This document shows, piece by piece, positions 1 through 9,504 of a stretch of DNA of 64,000 nucleotides. Positions within the stretch are counted from its first letter, which is position 1. Each line of letters starts with the position of its first letter. Origin of the DNA: Haladaptatus pallidirubidus. Its GTDB lineage: Archaea; Halobacteriota; Halobacteria; Halobacteriales; Haladaptataceae. The stretch is taken from assembly GCF_020700235.1 (NCBI RefSeq), contig NZ_CP085301.1, forward strand, positions 124,001 through 188,000, given 5' to 3'. The notes under the pieces were generated by a model that saw nothing but the letters and a program-made list of their open reading frames with translations, did not search any database and was not told the origin of the DNA. The translations under genes were made by a program, and so were the position numbers.

Positions 1-2619
1 ATTGGCGGTCGTCTCGGCGGCGTGTTCGGCGTCCTCATACTCGCGTTGATTCCCGGGGAGTTCCTCCGGCGCGGATTAGTCGGGTTCGCCGACCACAACG
101 TCGTGGAGCCGTTATTCCAGGCGTTCGCCGTGCTGGCGATGATGGTCGCCGTCTCGATTGCAGAACGGGAACGACCCGTCTTCGAGCTGCTTGCCGACCG
201 GGACTTCGCGGCGGTTCGCCGTCCACTCGGCTACAGCGTTCTCGCGGGTGTTGCGACCGCGCTCTACCTCTGGACGTGGCCGCCGGGGATTCTCCTCATC
301 GGTATCTTCGGCATTTTCTTCATGCTGAAACTGACCGCGGACTACGTCCGCGGCATCAGCCCAGACCACCTCGCCTTCGTCGCGTCGGTCAGCATGGGCG
401 TGACGGGGCTGCTGCTGCTTGTTCCGCTCGGAACGATTTCGTTCAGCGCGACGAAGTTCTCCATCCTCCAACCGCTCATGGCGTTCGCAATTTCGATTGG
501 CGCTGGATTCATGACGTGGTTGGCGCGCGAGTGGGACGACCGCGACGTGTCGCCGACGCTGTATCCGGTCGCCATCTTCGGCATTCTCGCCGTCGGTACC
601 CTTCTCGTGTATGTCGCACTCCCGAACCTGTTCAACCTGATTCAGACCAACCTCGTCAGGTTCGTCGGTTTCAACGCTGGTGCGGCACAGCGAACCATCG
701 GTGAAGCACAGCCGTTCCTGCAAGGGTCGCAGTCGCTTTCGTCGGCGGTTATCCCGCAGTACGGGCTGATGTTCTTCACCGCCATTCTCGGCGCACTGGT
801 GATGGTATGGCGCTCGGTGTCGGCCGACGAACACGAGGCCGAAAAATTGCTCGTCCTCGTCTGGGCAGCCTTCATCACCGCCGCCGCGTTCACGCAGGTT
901 CGATTTAACTATTACCTCGCAGTTCCGGTCGCGGTGCTGAACGCCTACCTCCTCGGATGGATTCTCGGGGCGGTCGGGTTCGACAGCGCGACGCGAGATA
1001 CGATTCGGAACGTCGAGATGTACCAAGTGTTGGCGGTCGTCTTCGTCATCATGCTCGTCATCCCCGGACTGGTCATGCCGGTGCAGGTCGGCAACGGCCA
1101 GACGGCCACCGCGGCCCAGACGGGCAACAGCACCGCTCCCGGTGCCGTCACCCAGTGGGATGGCACGCTAGAGTGGATGCAGACGAACACGCCACAGGAA
1201 GGCAACTACGGCGGTGCCGGAAACGAAATGGAGTACTACGGCACCTACACCGAAGGTGACGGCGATTACGACTATCCGAAGGGAACCTACGGCGTGATGT
1301 CCTGGTGGGACTACGGTCACTGGATTACGGTCGAAGGTGAGCGAATCCCGAACGCCAATCCGTTCCAAGAGGGCGCGAACACGGCCGCGAACTACCTGCT
1401 CGCCGAGAACGAATCCGAGGCCAATCGAGTTCTCGACAACCTCGGTGACGAAAACGAGCAGACGCGCTACGTGATGGTCGATTGGAAGATGGTCGAAACG
1501 AACGGCCAGCAAGGGAACGTGAAATTCTTCGCGCCGACGGTGTTCAAAGACGACGCCTCGGCGGGCGACTACTACGACTCCATCTACACGCAAAACAGCC
1601 GAATCGCCCAACACAAACAGCCGTACTACGACAGCCAGATGGTTCGACTGTACCGCTATCACGGGAGCGCGGTCGAGCCGAAACCGATCGTTCTGGACTG
1701 GGAGACCACGACGCAGGGCGGCCAACAGTTCAAGGTCGCTCCGGGTGTCTCGCAGAACTCGAACGACACGGTCGTCAAGCGATTCAACAGTATGCAGGAA
1801 GCCCGTGAATACGTCAAGGAAGACGGAACCGCGCAAATCGGCGGCATCGGGCCGTACCCGAGCGAGCGCATCCCCGCGCTCGAACACTACCGCGTCGTGA
1901 AGGAGAGCAGGTCGCAATCGACGCAGGTTCCGTCACACTATCAGGTACTCAGTCAGCGACTGGGTCTGCTCCAGCAGGCGGGCGTCTCCGGACAGGACTA
2001 CTTCCGCACCTCGCCATCGTGGGTGAAGGCGTTCGAGCGAGTTGACGGTGCGACGGTAGAGGGAACCGGTCCAGCGAACACCACCATCACCGCCTCGGTT
2101 CGGATGCAGACGGACACCGGAAGCACGTTTACCTACACGCAGAAGGCTCAAACCGATCAGAACGGCGAGTTCACGATGACCCTACCTTACTCCACGACCG
2201 GCTACGACCAGTGGGGAACTGACGAAGGGTACACGAACGTCAGCGTTCGCGCAGCCGGCCCGTACGAATTCCGGACGCCGCAGACCGCTGGCGAGGACGG
2301 CTTCGAGTTCATGAATGCCACGGCACAGGTCTCGGAAGGGCAAGTGCTCGGTGAGGACGACAGTCCCGTTACGGTGTCTGTGGATCAACAGCAGACGATT
2401 CCGGTGGAAGGCGCGAACAATTCGACCGGTAACAACTCTGCCGGCCCGAACGCGCCCGGCAATCAGACCGACGGTAACTCGTCCGCCGAAAACGGTTCGG
2501 TCGGAAACAATTCGACCGGAAACGAGTCGAATTCGCTTCCCGACCCCGCGTCGCCGCTGACGCGGGCCGGACTCGTCGGTGCCTACGCGGCAACGCTGGT
2601 CGTCGCCCGGCGCGACTGA
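1..2619 (+). CDS. aglB: Oligosaccharyltransferase catalytic subunit AglB (STT3 family), 5' end cut by the window
   Basis: Transfers a dolichyl-phosphate-linked glycan to Asn of N-X-S/T sequons on the outer face of the membrane. The frame is open from base 1, so the N-terminal transmembrane and first catalytic motifs lie outside the window. Visible are several transmembrane segments, then around codon 435 the STT3 signature WWDYGHWIT, followed by a large extracytoplasmic globular domain. The C-terminus carries an Asn/Gly/Ser linker with many N-X-S/T sequons and ends in a short hydrophobic stretch closed by ARRD. The full protein is probably close to the roughly 1000 residues usual in haloarchaea. 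The next gene downstream is a DUF368 flippase candidate, a fitting partner. Confidence 0.93.
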   Translation: MGGRLGGVFGVLILALIPGEFLRRGLVGFADHNVVEPLFQAFAVLAMMVAVSIAERERPVFELLADRDFAAVRRPLGYSVLAGVATALYLWTWPPGILLIGIFGIFFMLKLTADYVRGISPDHLAFVASVSMGVTGLLLLVPLGTISFSATKFSILQPLMAFAISIGAGFMTWLAREWDDRDVSPTLYPVAIFGILAVGTLLVYVALPNLFNLIQTNLVRFVGFNAGAAQRTIGEAQPFLQGSQSLSSAVIPQYGLMFFTAILGALVMVWRSVSADEHEAEKLLVLVWAAFITAAAFTQVRFNYYLAVPVAVLNAYLLGWILGAVGFDSATRDTIRNVEMYQVLAVVFVIMLVIPGLVMPVQVGNGQTATAAQTGNSTAPGAVTQWDGTLEWMQTNTPQEGNYGGAGNEMEYYGTYTEGDGDYDYPKGTYGVMSWWDYGHWITVEGERIPNANPFQEGANTAANYLLAENESEANRVLDNLGDENEQTRYVMVDWKMVETNGQQGNVKFFAPTVFKDDASAGDYYDSIYTQNSRIAQHKQPYYDSQMVRLYRYHGSAVEPKPIVLDWETTTQGGQQFKVAPGVSQNSNDTVVKRFNSMQEAREYVKEDGTAQIGGIGPYPSERIPALEHYRVVKESRSQSTQVPSHYQVLSQRLGLLQQAGVSGQDYFRTSPSWVKAFERVDGATVEGTGPANTTITASVRMQTDTGSTFTYTQKAQTDQNGEFTMTLPYSTTGYDQWGTDEGYTNVSVRAAGPYEFRTPQTAGEDGFEFMNATAQVSEGQVLGEDDSPVTVSVDQQQTIPVEGANNSTGNNSAGPNAPGNQTDGNSSAENGSVGNNSTGNESNSLPDPASPLTRAGLVGAYAATLVVARRD

Positions 2620-2782
2620 ACCGACTTCGTTTTCGTTCCGTTTTTCCGAGTTCGATCTCCGGCCCCTATTCTCATATTCTCGCCGCTCGTAGCGAAGACC
2701 AGTGACGAGAGACGAACGAGAATCGAGTACCGTCGAACGCGGATGGGAATCGTTTTTTGATTGGCCCGGAAACCCCGGAGCG

Positions 2783-3715
2783 ATGCGCGCCCTCTTGACA
2801 ATCTACCTGAAGGGAATATGCATGGGTGCCGCCGACGCGGTGCCCGGCGTCTCCGGCGGGACAATTGCCCTCATCACTGGAATTTACGAGCGACTCATCT
2901 CGGCAGTCGCGTCGTTCGACCCCAGAATCGTGACAAGTGTCCTCCGAATTCACGACCCGGTCGAACGGGCGAAAGTTCGAGAGATGCTCGCGGAGATGGA
3001 TCTTCCGTTTCTATTAGCACTGGGTGCCGGAATCGCAACCGCAATTATGACGGTGACCGGATTGGTAACGCTCGCGAGCGAACGGATTCCGGTTCTCCTC
3101 TTCGCTTTTTTCTTCGGCCTCATTGCAGCGTCCGCCATCGTCCTCTACGACGAAGTGTCGGTCGAGACGCCGGGACAAATCGGCGCGGCCATCGCCGGAT
3201 TCGTCCTCGCGTTCCTCGTGGCTGGTGCGGTCGAGAAAACGGGGGGTTCGACGCCCCTCCCGTTCGTCTTTTTCACCGGGATGATCGCCATCAGTGCGAT
3301 GGTGCTTCCGGGCATTTCAGGTGCGCTCATCCTTTATCTCCTCGGACAGTACGAGTACCTATCGAACAACCTGCACGGGTTCAAAGACGCAGGCGTCGGA
3401 CTTCTCAACGGCGGTTCCGTCGACGCCCTCGTCGCACCGGGAGCGGTCGTCGTCACGTTCGTTCTCGGTGCCGGAATCGGCGTGCTAACGATTTCAAAGG
3501 TCGTCGCGTGGGCGCTCGACCATTATCGAGCGGCCACGCTCACCTTCCTCGTCAGTCTGATGGTCGGCGCGCTCCGGTTCCCCGTCGAGAAAATATTCGA
3601 GGCGGAGACGTTCGCGTGGACACCGACCGTTCTCGGCGGCGCAGTCCTCGCGGCGCTCGTCGGTGGCGGTGCAGTTCTCCTCCTAGACCACTACACAGAC
3701 GACCTCGACTACTGA
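2783..3715 (+). CDS. DUF368 family membrane protein, candidate polyprenyl-phosphate (dolichyl-phosphate) flippase
   Basis: Polytopic membrane protein of about 310 residues. It opens with the DUF368 hallmark GICMGAADAVPGVSGGTIAL, repeated in diverged form as MVLPGISGALILYLLG in the second half, which matches the two-repeat fold of the family. Bacterial DUF368 proteins (PopT) return undecaprenyl phosphate across the membrane; by inference this one would recycle dolichyl phosphate released by AglB, encoded just upstream on the same strand. The ATG at 2783 starts directly before the first conserved helix and is preferred. An in-frame GTG at 2702 would add 27 charged residues and cannot be excluded. 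Confidence 0.85.
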   Translation: MRALLTIYLKGICMGAADAVPGVSGGTIALITGIYERLISAVASFDPRIVTSVLRIHDPVERAKVREMLAEMDLPFLLALGAGIATAIMTVTGLVTLASERIPVLLFAFFFGLIAASAIVLYDEVSVETPGQIGAAIAGFVLAFLVAGAVEKTGGSTPLPFVFFTGMIAISAMVLPGISGALILYLLGQYEYLSNNLHGFKDAGVGLLNGGSVDALVAPGAVVVTFVLGAGIGVLTISKVVAWALDHYRAATLTFLVSLMVGALRFPVEKIFEAETFAWTPTVLGGAVLAALVGGGAVLLLDHYTDDLDY

Positions 3716-3811
3716 GCCGATTCGACCGTCGGCGATACGGTGTTTTTCGATGCGAACCGGATTTCCGATGTGAAGCAGAGTTAACTAACTTCCCGACGTA
3801 TCTCTGACGGG

Positions 3812-3928
3812 ATGACTGCAACCTACGAGTGCGAACAGTGTGGCAACCGCGTGAGCGCGCTCAAGCACCCCGGAGAGTGCCCAGACTGTGGCAGCGAGAT
3901 GCGAAACGTCAGCGTTTCGCGCGAGTGA
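3812..3928 (+). CDS. Rubrerythrin-like mini zinc-ribbon protein
   Basis: A 38-residue protein. Two CxxC pairs (YECEQCGNRV and GECPDCGSEM) form a rubredoxin/zinc-ribbon knuckle, and the tail NVSVSRE is typical of the small haloarchaeal rubrerythrin-like domain family. The lengths and spacing match the family closely. The biological role is unknown; it probably binds Zn or Fe. It lies downstream of the DUF368 gene in the same direction, about 100 bases away. Confidence 0.85.
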   Translation: MTATYECEQCGNRVSALKHPGECPDCGSEMRNVSVSRE

Positions 3929-4275
3929 GTTCGGCTGATTGGGCGAGGGTGTGGGGAGCGCCTCAGGTCGCTCCGAAACTCGTCCAACTCGGGAGAAACA
4001 TCTCTGCGTTTTCGGTCGGAACTGCATTCGGGCGTTGTCTCGATGAATCCCTCGTCTTCTATTACCCCGAGAACGGTGCGCGTTTCGTGGTGTTCGCGGT
4101 CGAACTGTCGTGACGGGCGACGATTGCTAATTGGTTCGTTCTCCCGAACGAGTCCGAGCAGTTGCACTGCGCGTTCGAACAACGCGAATTCGCGGTGAAA
4201 GGTATCGAATGCGAAAGCGTGCAGTATCCGGCTTAAAATTACTTCGAAGTGATGTTTAGTGATATTGCTGACTCC
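3929..4275. other. Intergenic stretch with a possible winged-helix relic on the minus strand
   Basis: No convincing intact gene. On the minus strand, reading from an ATG at 4182, a short stretch resembles a winged-helix fold: MFERAVQLLGLVRENEPIS, then a segment with ETRTVLGVIEDEGFIE. The frame then degenerates into charged sequence and runs antisense through the mini zinc protein. It may be a decayed regulator or chance similarity. The bases before 4255 are A+T-rich and lie downstream of the cupredoxin gene, so they may serve as a terminator. Confidence 0.3.
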
Positions 4276-4854
4276 CTATCGAACCCGACGTGTGCGATCG
4301 CCTGTTCCGATGACGAACAACAAGAGTGCGAACAGGATGGGCGAAATCACGGCCAGTACGACGGCGGCGGCGAAAAGGTACGTAATCGGTGAAATTCGGA
4401 GTCCGACACCTCCGTCCTCTCCCATCTCGCCTCCATCCGCACCGCCCGAAATCTGAATTTCCCCGACCATCGTCGTTGGATGAACTTCGCAAATGTACTG
4501 CGCCATCTCCGGTGTCGCGGTGAACGTCACCGTTTGTGTCGCACCCTGCTCTTGGATGATTTCGGTTTTCGATAGCGTGTTGTCGTTCGCGTCCAAAATC
4601 ACGAAATTGTGCGGTTGCCCGTCCACGTTCTCCCACACGACCCGATACTGCTGACCCGCTTCGACCTGCAACGTCGGATTGTCCTGTTCGGCGATGCTCT
4701 GCGGTGCGCGACCTCGCCACGCGGCGACCTCGCCGCCGAGTCGAAACGTTTCGGCCTGTGCTGTCGTGGATGAACTCATTCCGGAAACCGACCCAACTGT
4801 GAGCGTCGTACAGAACGCTCGTCGCGTCAGGTTCCCCGACTGTCGTTGTGACAT
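4276..4854 (-). CDS. Tat-exported, membrane-anchored cupredoxin (halocyanin/plastocyanin-like)
   Basis: 192 residues. The N-terminus has a twin-arginine signal (LTRRAF followed by a hydrophobic stretch ending near AQA). The cupredoxin domain has type 1 copper ligands in the usual order: His in GQPHNF, then Cys, His and Met in YICEVHPTTMVGE. An acidic Gly-rich linker is followed by one C-terminal transmembrane helix (about residues 157-183), so the copper domain should sit on the outer face. It is expected to carry electrons between membrane complexes; the partner cannot be named. It is not obviously in an operon with glpC, which ends about 50 bases upstream on the same strand. Confidence 0.87.
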   Translation of the reverse strand: MSQRQSGNLTRRAFCTTLTVGSVSGMSSSTTAQAETFRLGGEVAAWRGRAPQSIAEQDNPTLQVEAGQQYRVVWENVDGQPHNFVILDANDNTLSKTEIIQEQGATQTVTFTATPEMAQYICEVHPTTMVGEIQISGGADGGEMGEDGGVGLRISPITYLFAAAVVLAVISPILFALLLFVIGTGDRTRRVR

Positions 4855-4906
4855 CGTACTCCCCCATTCGCGTCACGACGCGAATCGATAAGAAGGTGTT
4901 CGCAGG

Positions 4907-6304
4907 TTAGACGTCCACGAGCGCCGCATCCAGCACTTCCAGTGGGTGTCGAATGTCGTACCCGGTTCCGTGGTTCATCTGCATCGCGCAGGTAGGACAC
5001 TCGGTCATGCCCGTTTCGCTTTCTACGTCCTCCATGTGCTCGAACATCTCGTCGCCGATTTTCATCGACGTGTCGTATTTCTCCGATTTCCAGCCGTAGG
5101 TGCCGCTGATGCCCGAACAGGAGTCACCAACGTCCACCGGATCGGTGCCGTCGAGTGCCGATAGTAGTTCGACGGCTTGCCCGTCGAGCCCCTGATTTCT
5201 GGCGTGACACGGCGCGTGGTAGGCCAGTTCTCCGAACTCGGATTCCGGAACCGAGGAATCGGCGAGTTCTCCCTCTAAATCCTCGTGAACGCGGAGGTAT
5301 TCGAGCGCCTCGAAGGTGTTCGCGGCGACTTTTGCGGTTCCGTCGAACGAGTAGAGTTCGGGGTACTCCTGCCGGAGCGCCATGGAACAGGACGTACACG
5401 AACAGATCACGTCGTAGCCCTGCTCGACCAGCGCAGCGAACGTCTCGATGTTGAACTTCGCGGCGCGGCGCGCGTCGTCCATCATGCCGTTGGCGAACAT
5501 CGGCGTGCCGGAACAGCGCTGGTCAGGGACGACGACTTCGTAGCCGAACTGCTCGAACACGCGAACCATGGCTTTCGCCACCTCCGGCGTGTTGTAGTTC
5601 GAGTAGTCGCCGTGGAAGTAGGCGACCCGTTTGTCGTTTGCTGCGCTTTCACCACTTCCCATTTCTCGCGGGTCGTCCCTCCCCGCTCGCGTTTCCGAAG
5701 TGGTATCACTCCGTTTTTCTCGAGCCTCCTGTGCTCGCTTTTTCGAAGTGGCTGCACCACCTCGTTTATCCCACCAGTCCGTGAACGTCTCCGTCGCAAA
5801 TTCTGGGAAGTCGCGCTGACTCGCGATTCCCATCACTTTCTCGTTCACGAACTTCGTCACCGACAACCCCATGACGAAATTCGTGAGACGCGGGAATCGC
5901 GCGCCGAGCGGCGCGAGTTTGCCGTAGTTCGATAGAATCCGGTTTCGAATGTACTCCCGCGAAAACTTCGACATCTGTGACTCGACGTAGTCGCCGCGCG
6001 CCGTGTTGTGCATCTGCGAGAGCGGCACCTCGGACGGGCAGGCGTCATCACAGCGCATGCAGTTCGAACAGGACATCACCGAATCGTCGATGTCGTGGTC
6101 GCCCTTGCGCTTGAGTCGCCACTGCTCCGGCCCTTGGAACTTCGGCCCGGGAAAGTCGTCGTCAACCTCCGCGACCGGACACTCCGTATCGCAGGTGGAG
6201 CATTTGTAACAGTCGTCCGACCCCGGTCTGAGGTCCATCGGTTCGCCGCTGAATACGTCCTGTAGCTCGGATGGGTCTCGTGATTCTGCTTCTTTCTCAC
6301 TCAT
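4907..6304 (-). CDS. glpC: Anaerobic-type glycerol-3-phosphate dehydrogenase subunit C (Fe-S, CCG domains)
   Basis: Iron-sulfur subunit that passes electrons from GlpAB toward membrane quinone. Two ferredoxin-type Cys clusters lie near the N-terminus (CYKCSTCDTECP and CSNCMRCDDACP). Two CCG (heterodisulfide reductase-type) domains follow, one with DQRCSGTPMFANG and CSCTSC, the other with HAPCHARN, GDSCSGISG and TECPTCAMQM. A charged, low-complexity insertion of about 40 residues (near residues 190-225) separates the two halves. Length is 465 residues. Its ATG overlaps the stop of glpB by four bases (ATGA), so translation is probably coupled. Third gene of the glpABC operon. Confidence 0.95.
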   Translation of the reverse strand: MSEKEAESRDPSELQDVFSGEPMDLRPGSDDCYKCSTCDTECPVAEVDDDFPGPKFQGPEQWRLKRKGDHDIDDSVMSCSNCMRCDDACPSEVPLSQMHNTARGDYVESQMSKFSREYIRNRILSNYGKLAPLGARFPRLTNFVMGLSVTKFVNEKVMGIASQRDFPEFATETFTDWWDKRGGAATSKKRAQEAREKRSDTTSETRAGRDDPREMGSGESAANDKRVAYFHGDYSNYNTPEVAKAMVRVFEQFGYEVVVPDQRCSGTPMFANGMMDDARRAAKFNIETFAALVEQGYDVICSCTSCSMALRQEYPELYSFDGTAKVAANTFEALEYLRVHEDLEGELADSSVPESEFGELAYHAPCHARNQGLDGQAVELLSALDGTDPVDVGDSCSGISGTYGWKSEKYDTSMKIGDEMFEHMEDVESETGMTECPTCAMQMNHGTGYDIRHPLEVLDAALVDV

Positions 6305-7605
6305 GGATTCACCTCGTCGCTCGCGTTTCGTCCCGCGACGACGCCGGTCGCCAGCGAGATACCGCTCCCTGATTTTTCCGACGCGAAATCACAGTTGCCG
6401 AGAACGCCGCCGACGGCGCGGAGATTCTCGAACTCCGGTTCGCCCGCCGAATCCAGCGGACGCAGTTCGTCGTCCACCTGCACGCCGAATCGGGCGAACT
6501 GGTGGTCGTCGAACGCTTCGCGCTCCGACCAATCGTATCGGTCGTCGGAGGCAGGAACGTAACAGTCGAAAATCGGTTCGCGGACGCCGTCGCGGTCGGA
6601 GTCGATTCCCTTCCCAACCAGTCCGCCCGTTGCCAGCACGAACTGCTCGCCGTGGAACGGAATCCGCGCACCGTTTCGCTCCACGACGACCGCTTCAATC
6701 TCGTCGTCGCCCTCGAAATCCACGACCGGGTTTCCGGTCGTCACTCGAACGCCTGCGTCTTTCAGCGCGGTTTCGAACTGCGTTTCGAGTCGCATACCGG
6801 GGAGACTCGGCGGCCCCATCGGAATTTCGAACACCTCCACGCCCAATTTTCGTTCGAGGGTTACGCGGACGTCCTCGGGGTGTTCTTCGCCCAACATCGC
6901 GGGGAAGCCGACTCGTTCCGCGTCGCCGAGATGCGGTTTGATTCGCTCGGCGAGCGCGATTCGAATCGGTTCGGATTGCGATACGCCGCTCTGCACGTTC
7001 CCGTTTCCTCGTCCGTTCCCTCCGATCTCGACGCGCTCGTTCGTATCCAGCGCGTGAGCGAGTCTGGTGATTCGGGCGTCGGTTCGGAAATCTCCCGGGA
7101 ACGAGAGCGTGACGCCGCGAACGTCGAACGGAACCGTTTCCGCGAGGTGTTCTGCGGCTAACGGCGCGTCGAAATCTACGACGGTTTCGAACCCGACGAG
7201 CAGGGTGTCCTGCTCGACGCTTGCTAATCCCGGCGCAGTGTGTTTCGGGTAGCGCGCGGTCGGTTTCACGTTTCCGCCGAACGTCGGAACGAGGGCGTTT
7301 GTATCGGTGTGGTCGCCCGCGTAGTCGGTCACGGAATCGAACAGGTCGAGTCCGTCTCGAACGCCATTCTCGCCGACTTTTCGATATGGGTGTTCGTCCG
7401 GTAGTTCCGAAATCGTCTCGAACGGATTCGAGACGATTTCGTCCCCGACGTAACCTAGCACGTCGATAAGCCCGCTCGCAAATCGGAGGGTGCTCTCTTT
7501 GTGCGAAAGCAACCTGACCCGCGAGCCGTCGCGGGCCGCGGACAGTGCCGTTGTCATTCCTGCCAGCCCGCCACCGATGACGACGACGTCGTCCTCAATC
7601 GCCAT
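6301..7605 (-). CDS. glpB: Anaerobic-type glycerol-3-phosphate dehydrogenase subunit B
   Basis: FAD-binding subunit that partners GlpA and GlpC. The start at 7605 gives [20 protein letters not shown], with the Rossmann dinucleotide-binding glycines right at the N-terminus, as expected; earlier in-frame starts would add unrelated residues. The C-terminal region has a second FAD contact segment ([16 protein letters not shown]...[10 protein letters not shown]). With this start it overlaps the end of glpA by 11 bases. Length is 434 residues, a little longer than bacterial GlpB. Middle gene of the operon. Confidence 0.92.
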   Translation of the reverse strand: MAIEDDVVVIGGGLAGMTTALSAARDGSRVRLLSHKESTLRFASGLIDVLGYVGDEIVSNPFETISELPDEHPYRKVGENGVRDGLDLFDSVTDYAGDHTDTNALVPTFGGNVKPTARYPKHTAPGLASVEQDTLLVGFETVVDFDAPLAAEHLAETVPFDVRGVTLSFPGDFRTDARITRLAHALDTNERVEIGGNGRGNGNVQSGVSQSEPIRIALAERIKPHLGDAERVGFPAMLGEEHPEDVRVTLERKLGVEVFEIPMGPPSLPGMRLETQFETALKDAGVRVTTGNPVVDFEGDDEIEAVVVERNGARIPFHGEQFVLATGGLVGKGIDSDRDGVREPIFDCYVPASDDRYDWSEREAFDDHQFARFGVQVDDELRPLDSAGEPEFENLRAVGGVLGNCDFASEKSGSGISLATGVVAGRNASDEVNP

Positions 7606-9307
7606 CGACGCCTCCGTTGCCAGGTCGACCATCATCGAACGCCGCGAAATCGATGGTGTCGATTTCGGCGTCGGTATCCCCGTTCGCATCCGGAGCGTCT
7701 CGATTCATCGTCGTCGCGTGGAGCGCGTAGTTCAGCGCGCCCTGCGAGAGCTGTTCGCCCCACAAGGCGTGGCGCTCGCCCTTCCAGCGCTCCTGAAACA
7801 GTTCGTTCAGGGCTTCGCGGGCGGCCGGTTCGTCGTGCTGGGGATGGAGCTCGTTCGCCATCCGGTGACAGCAGATGCCGCCCTGACAGTTGCCCATCGA
7901 GGCGCGGGTTCGAATTCGAACCGCGTTGAGATCGGTTCCCGATCCGTCGATTGCGTCCCGAATTTCGGCTCGCGTGACGGCCTCGCACTCGCAGAGGACG
8001 GGATTCGGCTCGTCCGTTTTCAGAACTTCGTCGGCCCGACTGCCGAGTCGCTGGACGCTCCGGCGACCGATCGGCGAGCGAAGCCCGAAGTCGTCCATAT
8101 AATCGCGGAGGACGGTAAAATCGTCGCTTCCGGGGAGCGATTCTTCGGCGGTTCGACACCGGCCGCGGACGCCGAGTTGGTCGCAGACGTGATCCGAAAT
8201 TTTTTCCGCCATCATCCGGTAGGTGGTGAATTTCCCGCCGACGATGCTGGTTAGGCCGGTGAGGTCGTCGCGCTCCTCGTGGTCGAGGAGGAAGAAATCC
8301 CGCGTGATGTCGGTCGGGTCGGTCGTCCCGGTTCCCGGCGGTTCGTACAGCGGGCGAACACCCCAGAACGACCGAACCGTCCGGGAATCGCGGAGGATGG
8401 GCACGAGTTTCGACAACTGGTCTATCATCATATCCACCTCCCAGCCCTCCTCGGGATAGCTCTCCGGGTCGGCGACTTCCTCGTCAGTCGTTCCGAGAAT
8501 CGCCGTCACCTCGTGTGGGACGATGATGTCGGCGTCACCTTTGGGTCGGCAGTGGTTGATGACCGTGTCAACCTGTCGGCAATTCATCACGACCATCACG
8601 CCTTTCGAAGGGCGAACTTCGATATCCACGCCCGCCATCTCACCGAGCTGTCCGGCCCACGCTCCGGTCGCGTTGACGACGTAGTCGGCGCGGATTTCCT
8701 CTTTTGTGCCGGGTCTGGCGTGGTTACGCTTGCCCGGCCCGCTCTCGTGGCGGACTTCGACGCCGACCACGTCGTTTTCCTCCACTAGCACGTCGATCAC
8801 CTCCGCGTGGGTTTCGATTCGCGCGCCGTGCATCTCCGCGTCCGCGGCGTTGGCGACGCAGAGCCGAAACGGATCGATGGCCCCGTCGGGGACGGAAATT
8901 GCGCGTTTCACGTCCTTCGTCAGATAGGGTTCCTGTTCCCGTGCTTCCTTTGCGGTGAGAACTTCGGCAGGGATGCCACACTCCCGACAGCCCCGGAGTT
9001 TTTCCTCGAAGTAGTCGTCCGAATCGCCCTCCAACTGGACGAACTGACCACCCGTCATCTCGACGCAGTGGTTCGCGATGTCCCGCAGGACGCGGTTTTC
9101 TTCGATGCACTCCGTCGCGCTGGCTTGGTCGGAGACGGCGTACCGGCCGCCGCTGTGGAGCAGGCCGTGCATCCGGCCCGTCGTTCCGTGGGTGAGGTTG
9201 CCCTTCTCTACCAGCGTCACGTCAACTCCCCTCAGTGCGAGGTCTCGGGCGATGCCCGTGCCCGTCGAGCCGCCCCCCACGACGAGCACTTCGGCGTCGG
9301 TTGCCAT
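7595..9307 (-). CDS. glpA: Anaerobic-type glycerol-3-phosphate dehydrogenase subunit A
   Basis: Catalytic flavoprotein that oxidises sn-glycerol-3-phosphate to dihydroxyacetone phosphate. It begins with a dinucleotide-binding fold ([20 protein letters not shown]) and carries the DAO domain through about residue 370. A C-terminal BFD-like [2Fe-2S] region has CECEAV and [13 protein letters not shown]. Length is 570 residues, close to other haloarchaeal GlpA proteins. First gene of glpABC, divergent from the Orc1/Cdc6-like gene, glpK and the glp-linked membrane protein. The haloarchaeal enzyme normally works in aerobic glycerol catabolism despite the anaerobic-type name. Confidence 0.97.
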   Translation of the reverse strand: MATDAEVLVVGGGSTGTGIARDLALRGVDVTLVEKGNLTHGTTGRMHGLLHSGGRYAVSDQASATECIEENRVLRDIANHCVEMTGGQFVQLEGDSDDYFEEKLRGCRECGIPAEVLTAKEAREQEPYLTKDVKRAISVPDGAIDPFRLCVANAADAEMHGARIETHAEVIDVLVEENDVVGVEVRHESGPGKRNHARPGTKEEIRADYVVNATGAWAGQLGEMAGVDIEVRPSKGVMVVMNCRQVDTVINHCRPKGDADIIVPHEVTAILGTTDEEVADPESYPEEGWEVDMMIDQLSKLVPILRDSRTVRSFWGVRPLYEPPGTGTTDPTDITRDFFLLDHEERDDLTGLTSIVGGKFTTYRMMAEKISDHVCDQLGVRGRCRTAEESLPGSDDFTVLRDYMDDFGLRSPIGRRSVQRLGSRADEVLKTDEPNPVLCECEAVTRAEIRDAIDGSGTDLNAVRIRTRASMGNCQGGICCHRMANELHPQHDEPAAREALNELFQERWKGERHALWGEQLSQGALNYALHATTMNRDAPDANGDTDAEIDTIDFAAFDDGRPGNGGVDGD

Positions 9308-9504
9308 ATTCCGACAGTTGGGTGGAATCCACTTGAGTTTACCGACAATAGGGGTAGTATAGATAAAATATTAGCCGACTGCCGATGGTCGTTCGTGTAG
9401 AGATGCTCCGTCCCCAATCTCCTTTTACCGGCGTCCGTACGTGAACCGCTACGCTCCGACAGAGAGACAACTATTATCTACACGCGACTTATTAGACGGC
9501 GATA
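9308..9504. promoter_or_regulatory. Divergent promoter region between glpA and the Orc-like gene
   Basis: 197 bases serving two divergent genes. For the plus-strand gene, TATTAT at 9472-9477 is centred about 30 bases before the ATG at 9505, the spacing expected of a leaderless haloarchaeal transcript. For glpA on the minus strand, an A+T-rich block at about 9356-9373 is the best TATA candidate and would leave a leader of several tens of bases. No clear operator repeat was found. Confidence 0.5.

Noticed and set aside
112..1026. 304-residue open frame antisense to aglB
   Set aside because: Antisense frame opened by G+C bias; basic, no domains, and aglB is certain on the other strand.
3823..4182. 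119-residue minus-strand frame with winged-helix-like start
   Set aside because: Only a short part looks like an HTH and the 3' half is antisense to the mini zinc protein; kept only as a possible relic.
9308..9504. Possible replication origin next to the Orc-like gene
   Set aside because: No repeated origin-recognition boxes or long A+T-rich unwinding element were found.
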